DNA of 64,000 nucleotides from Rhodanobacter sp. A1T4 (GTDB lineage Bacteria; Pseudomonadota; Gammaproteobacteria; Xanthomonadales; Rhodanobacteraceae), in the NCBI RefSeq assembly GCF_014207185.1, contig NZ_JACHCP010000002.1, forward strand, positions 434,001 to 498,000, written 5' to 3'. The notes beneath the pieces were generated by a model. That model was not told where the DNA came from. It saw only the letters and a list, made by a program, of their open reading frames with translations, and did not search any database. Position numbers and translations under genes: made by a program. Shown here in pieces: positions 63,889 through 64,000 of the stretch (positions are counted from its first letter, which is position 1; each line of letters starts with the position of its first letter).

Positions 63889-64000
63889 TTAGCTGCGGCG
63901 CAGATTGGCCTTCTTAAGCAAACTCTCGTACTGGTGACTGACCAGATGCGCCTGCACCTGAGCCGTGAAATCCATCACCACCACCACCACGATCAGCAGC
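63889..64000 (-). CDS. secY: Protein translocase subunit SecY, C-terminal end (partial)
   Basis: The last 36 codons of a gene that enters from the right edge: [20 protein letters not shown], then [16 protein letters not shown] and TAA at 63891-63889. This is the end of the last membrane helix and the cytoplasmic tail of SecY (E. coli has the similar VVVVIMDFMAQVQ and QYESALKKANLK). It is too short for the usual minimum open-frame size. Position before rpsM fits the spc operon. Confidence 0.95.
   Translation of the reverse strand, partial: LLIVVVVVMDFTAQVQAHLVSHQYESLLKKANLRRS

Noticed and set aside
1..64000. CRISPR arrays, tRNA/rRNA genes, insertion sequences, prophage or integrase genes
   Set aside because: I looked for regular spaced repeats, cloverleaf-like arms, transposase motifs and phage genes and saw none; the inverted repeats found are not associated with any transposase.

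Overview
The window is chromosomal DNA of a gammaproteobacterium. Gene order and protein sequences point to the Lysobacterales (Xanthomonadales), most likely Rhodanobacteraceae (Dyella, Rhodanobacter, Frateuria or Luteibacter-like). The clues are G+C-rich coding, the dense glnD-map / rpsB-tsf-pyrH-frr / uppS-to-accA order, a plant-type (class II) DAHP synthase, cytochrome c4-like proteins, a Stenotrophomonas Pam-like secreted amidase and a subclass B3 metallo-beta-lactamase. I placed it from sequence alone; no search was run.

Layout. 0.1-3.7 kb: glnD and map on the minus strand. 3.8-29.7 kb: a long plus-strand run of housekeeping genes: rpsB, tsf, pyrH, frr, then the envelope block uppS-cdsA-dxr-rseP-bamA-lpxD-fabZ-lpxA-lpxB-rnhB, an Nramp transporter, a TlpA-like thioredoxin, dnaE, yajD (minus), accA, a VOC protein, a NYN-LOTUS protein, tilS, xseB and ispA. 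29.8-33.7 kb: two small membrane proteins (DUF805, DUF4870), pmbA/tldE, a DUF1653 protein, yjgA/darP and a small Cys-rich protein. 33.7-43.7 kb: a YeiH-type exporter, a helix-turn-helix regulator and, divergent from it, a tightly overlapping seven-gene operon of unknown product. 43.8-52.2 kb: tldD, a fatty-acid-hydroxylase-family membrane enzyme, yhdP and rng. 52.5-60.5 kb: a Dph6-like ATPase with a Mug-type glycosylase, two c-type cytochromes, an exported amidase, the B3 beta-lactamase, class II DAHP synthase and dsbB. 60.6-64.0 kb: the end of the spc/alpha ribosomal operon in reverse (secY 3-prime end, rpsM, rpsK, rpsD, rpoA, rplQ).

How the genes work together. The 4-18.7 kb block joins translation factors (S2, EF-Ts, RRF), UMP kinase, isoprenoid and undecaprenyl supply (Dxr, UppS, and IspA further on), phospholipid synthesis (CdsA), outer-membrane protein assembly and its stress protease (BamA, RseP) and the early lipid A steps (LpxD, FabZ, LpxA, LpxB). 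AccA supplies malonyl-CoA. TldD and TldE form one protease but lie about 11.5 kb apart here, with the uncharacterised operon between them.

Most unusual content. (1) The seven-gene operon at 36264-43693 (KAS III-like synthase, NAD-dependent reductase, metallo-beta-lactamase-fold hydrolase, F390/PaaK-like adenylate-forming enzyme, ATP-grasp ligase, GNAT/FemAB-like acyltransferase, Rieske oxygenase). Each gene overlaps or nearly abuts the next, and a perfect 17-bp dyad lies between it and its divergent regulator. It looks like a small-molecule pathway with no carrier protein or transporter of its own. (2) A nested inverted-repeat structure at 7464-7753 that covers the uppS start. (3) Two tandem copies of a two-hairpin module between rpoA and rplQ. 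(4) A beta-lactamase leader in which the Shine-Dalgarno can pair with either of two C-rich segments.

I see no tRNA, rRNA, CRISPR array, insertion sequence or phage gene in the window. Positions 1-127 hold nothing I can name.
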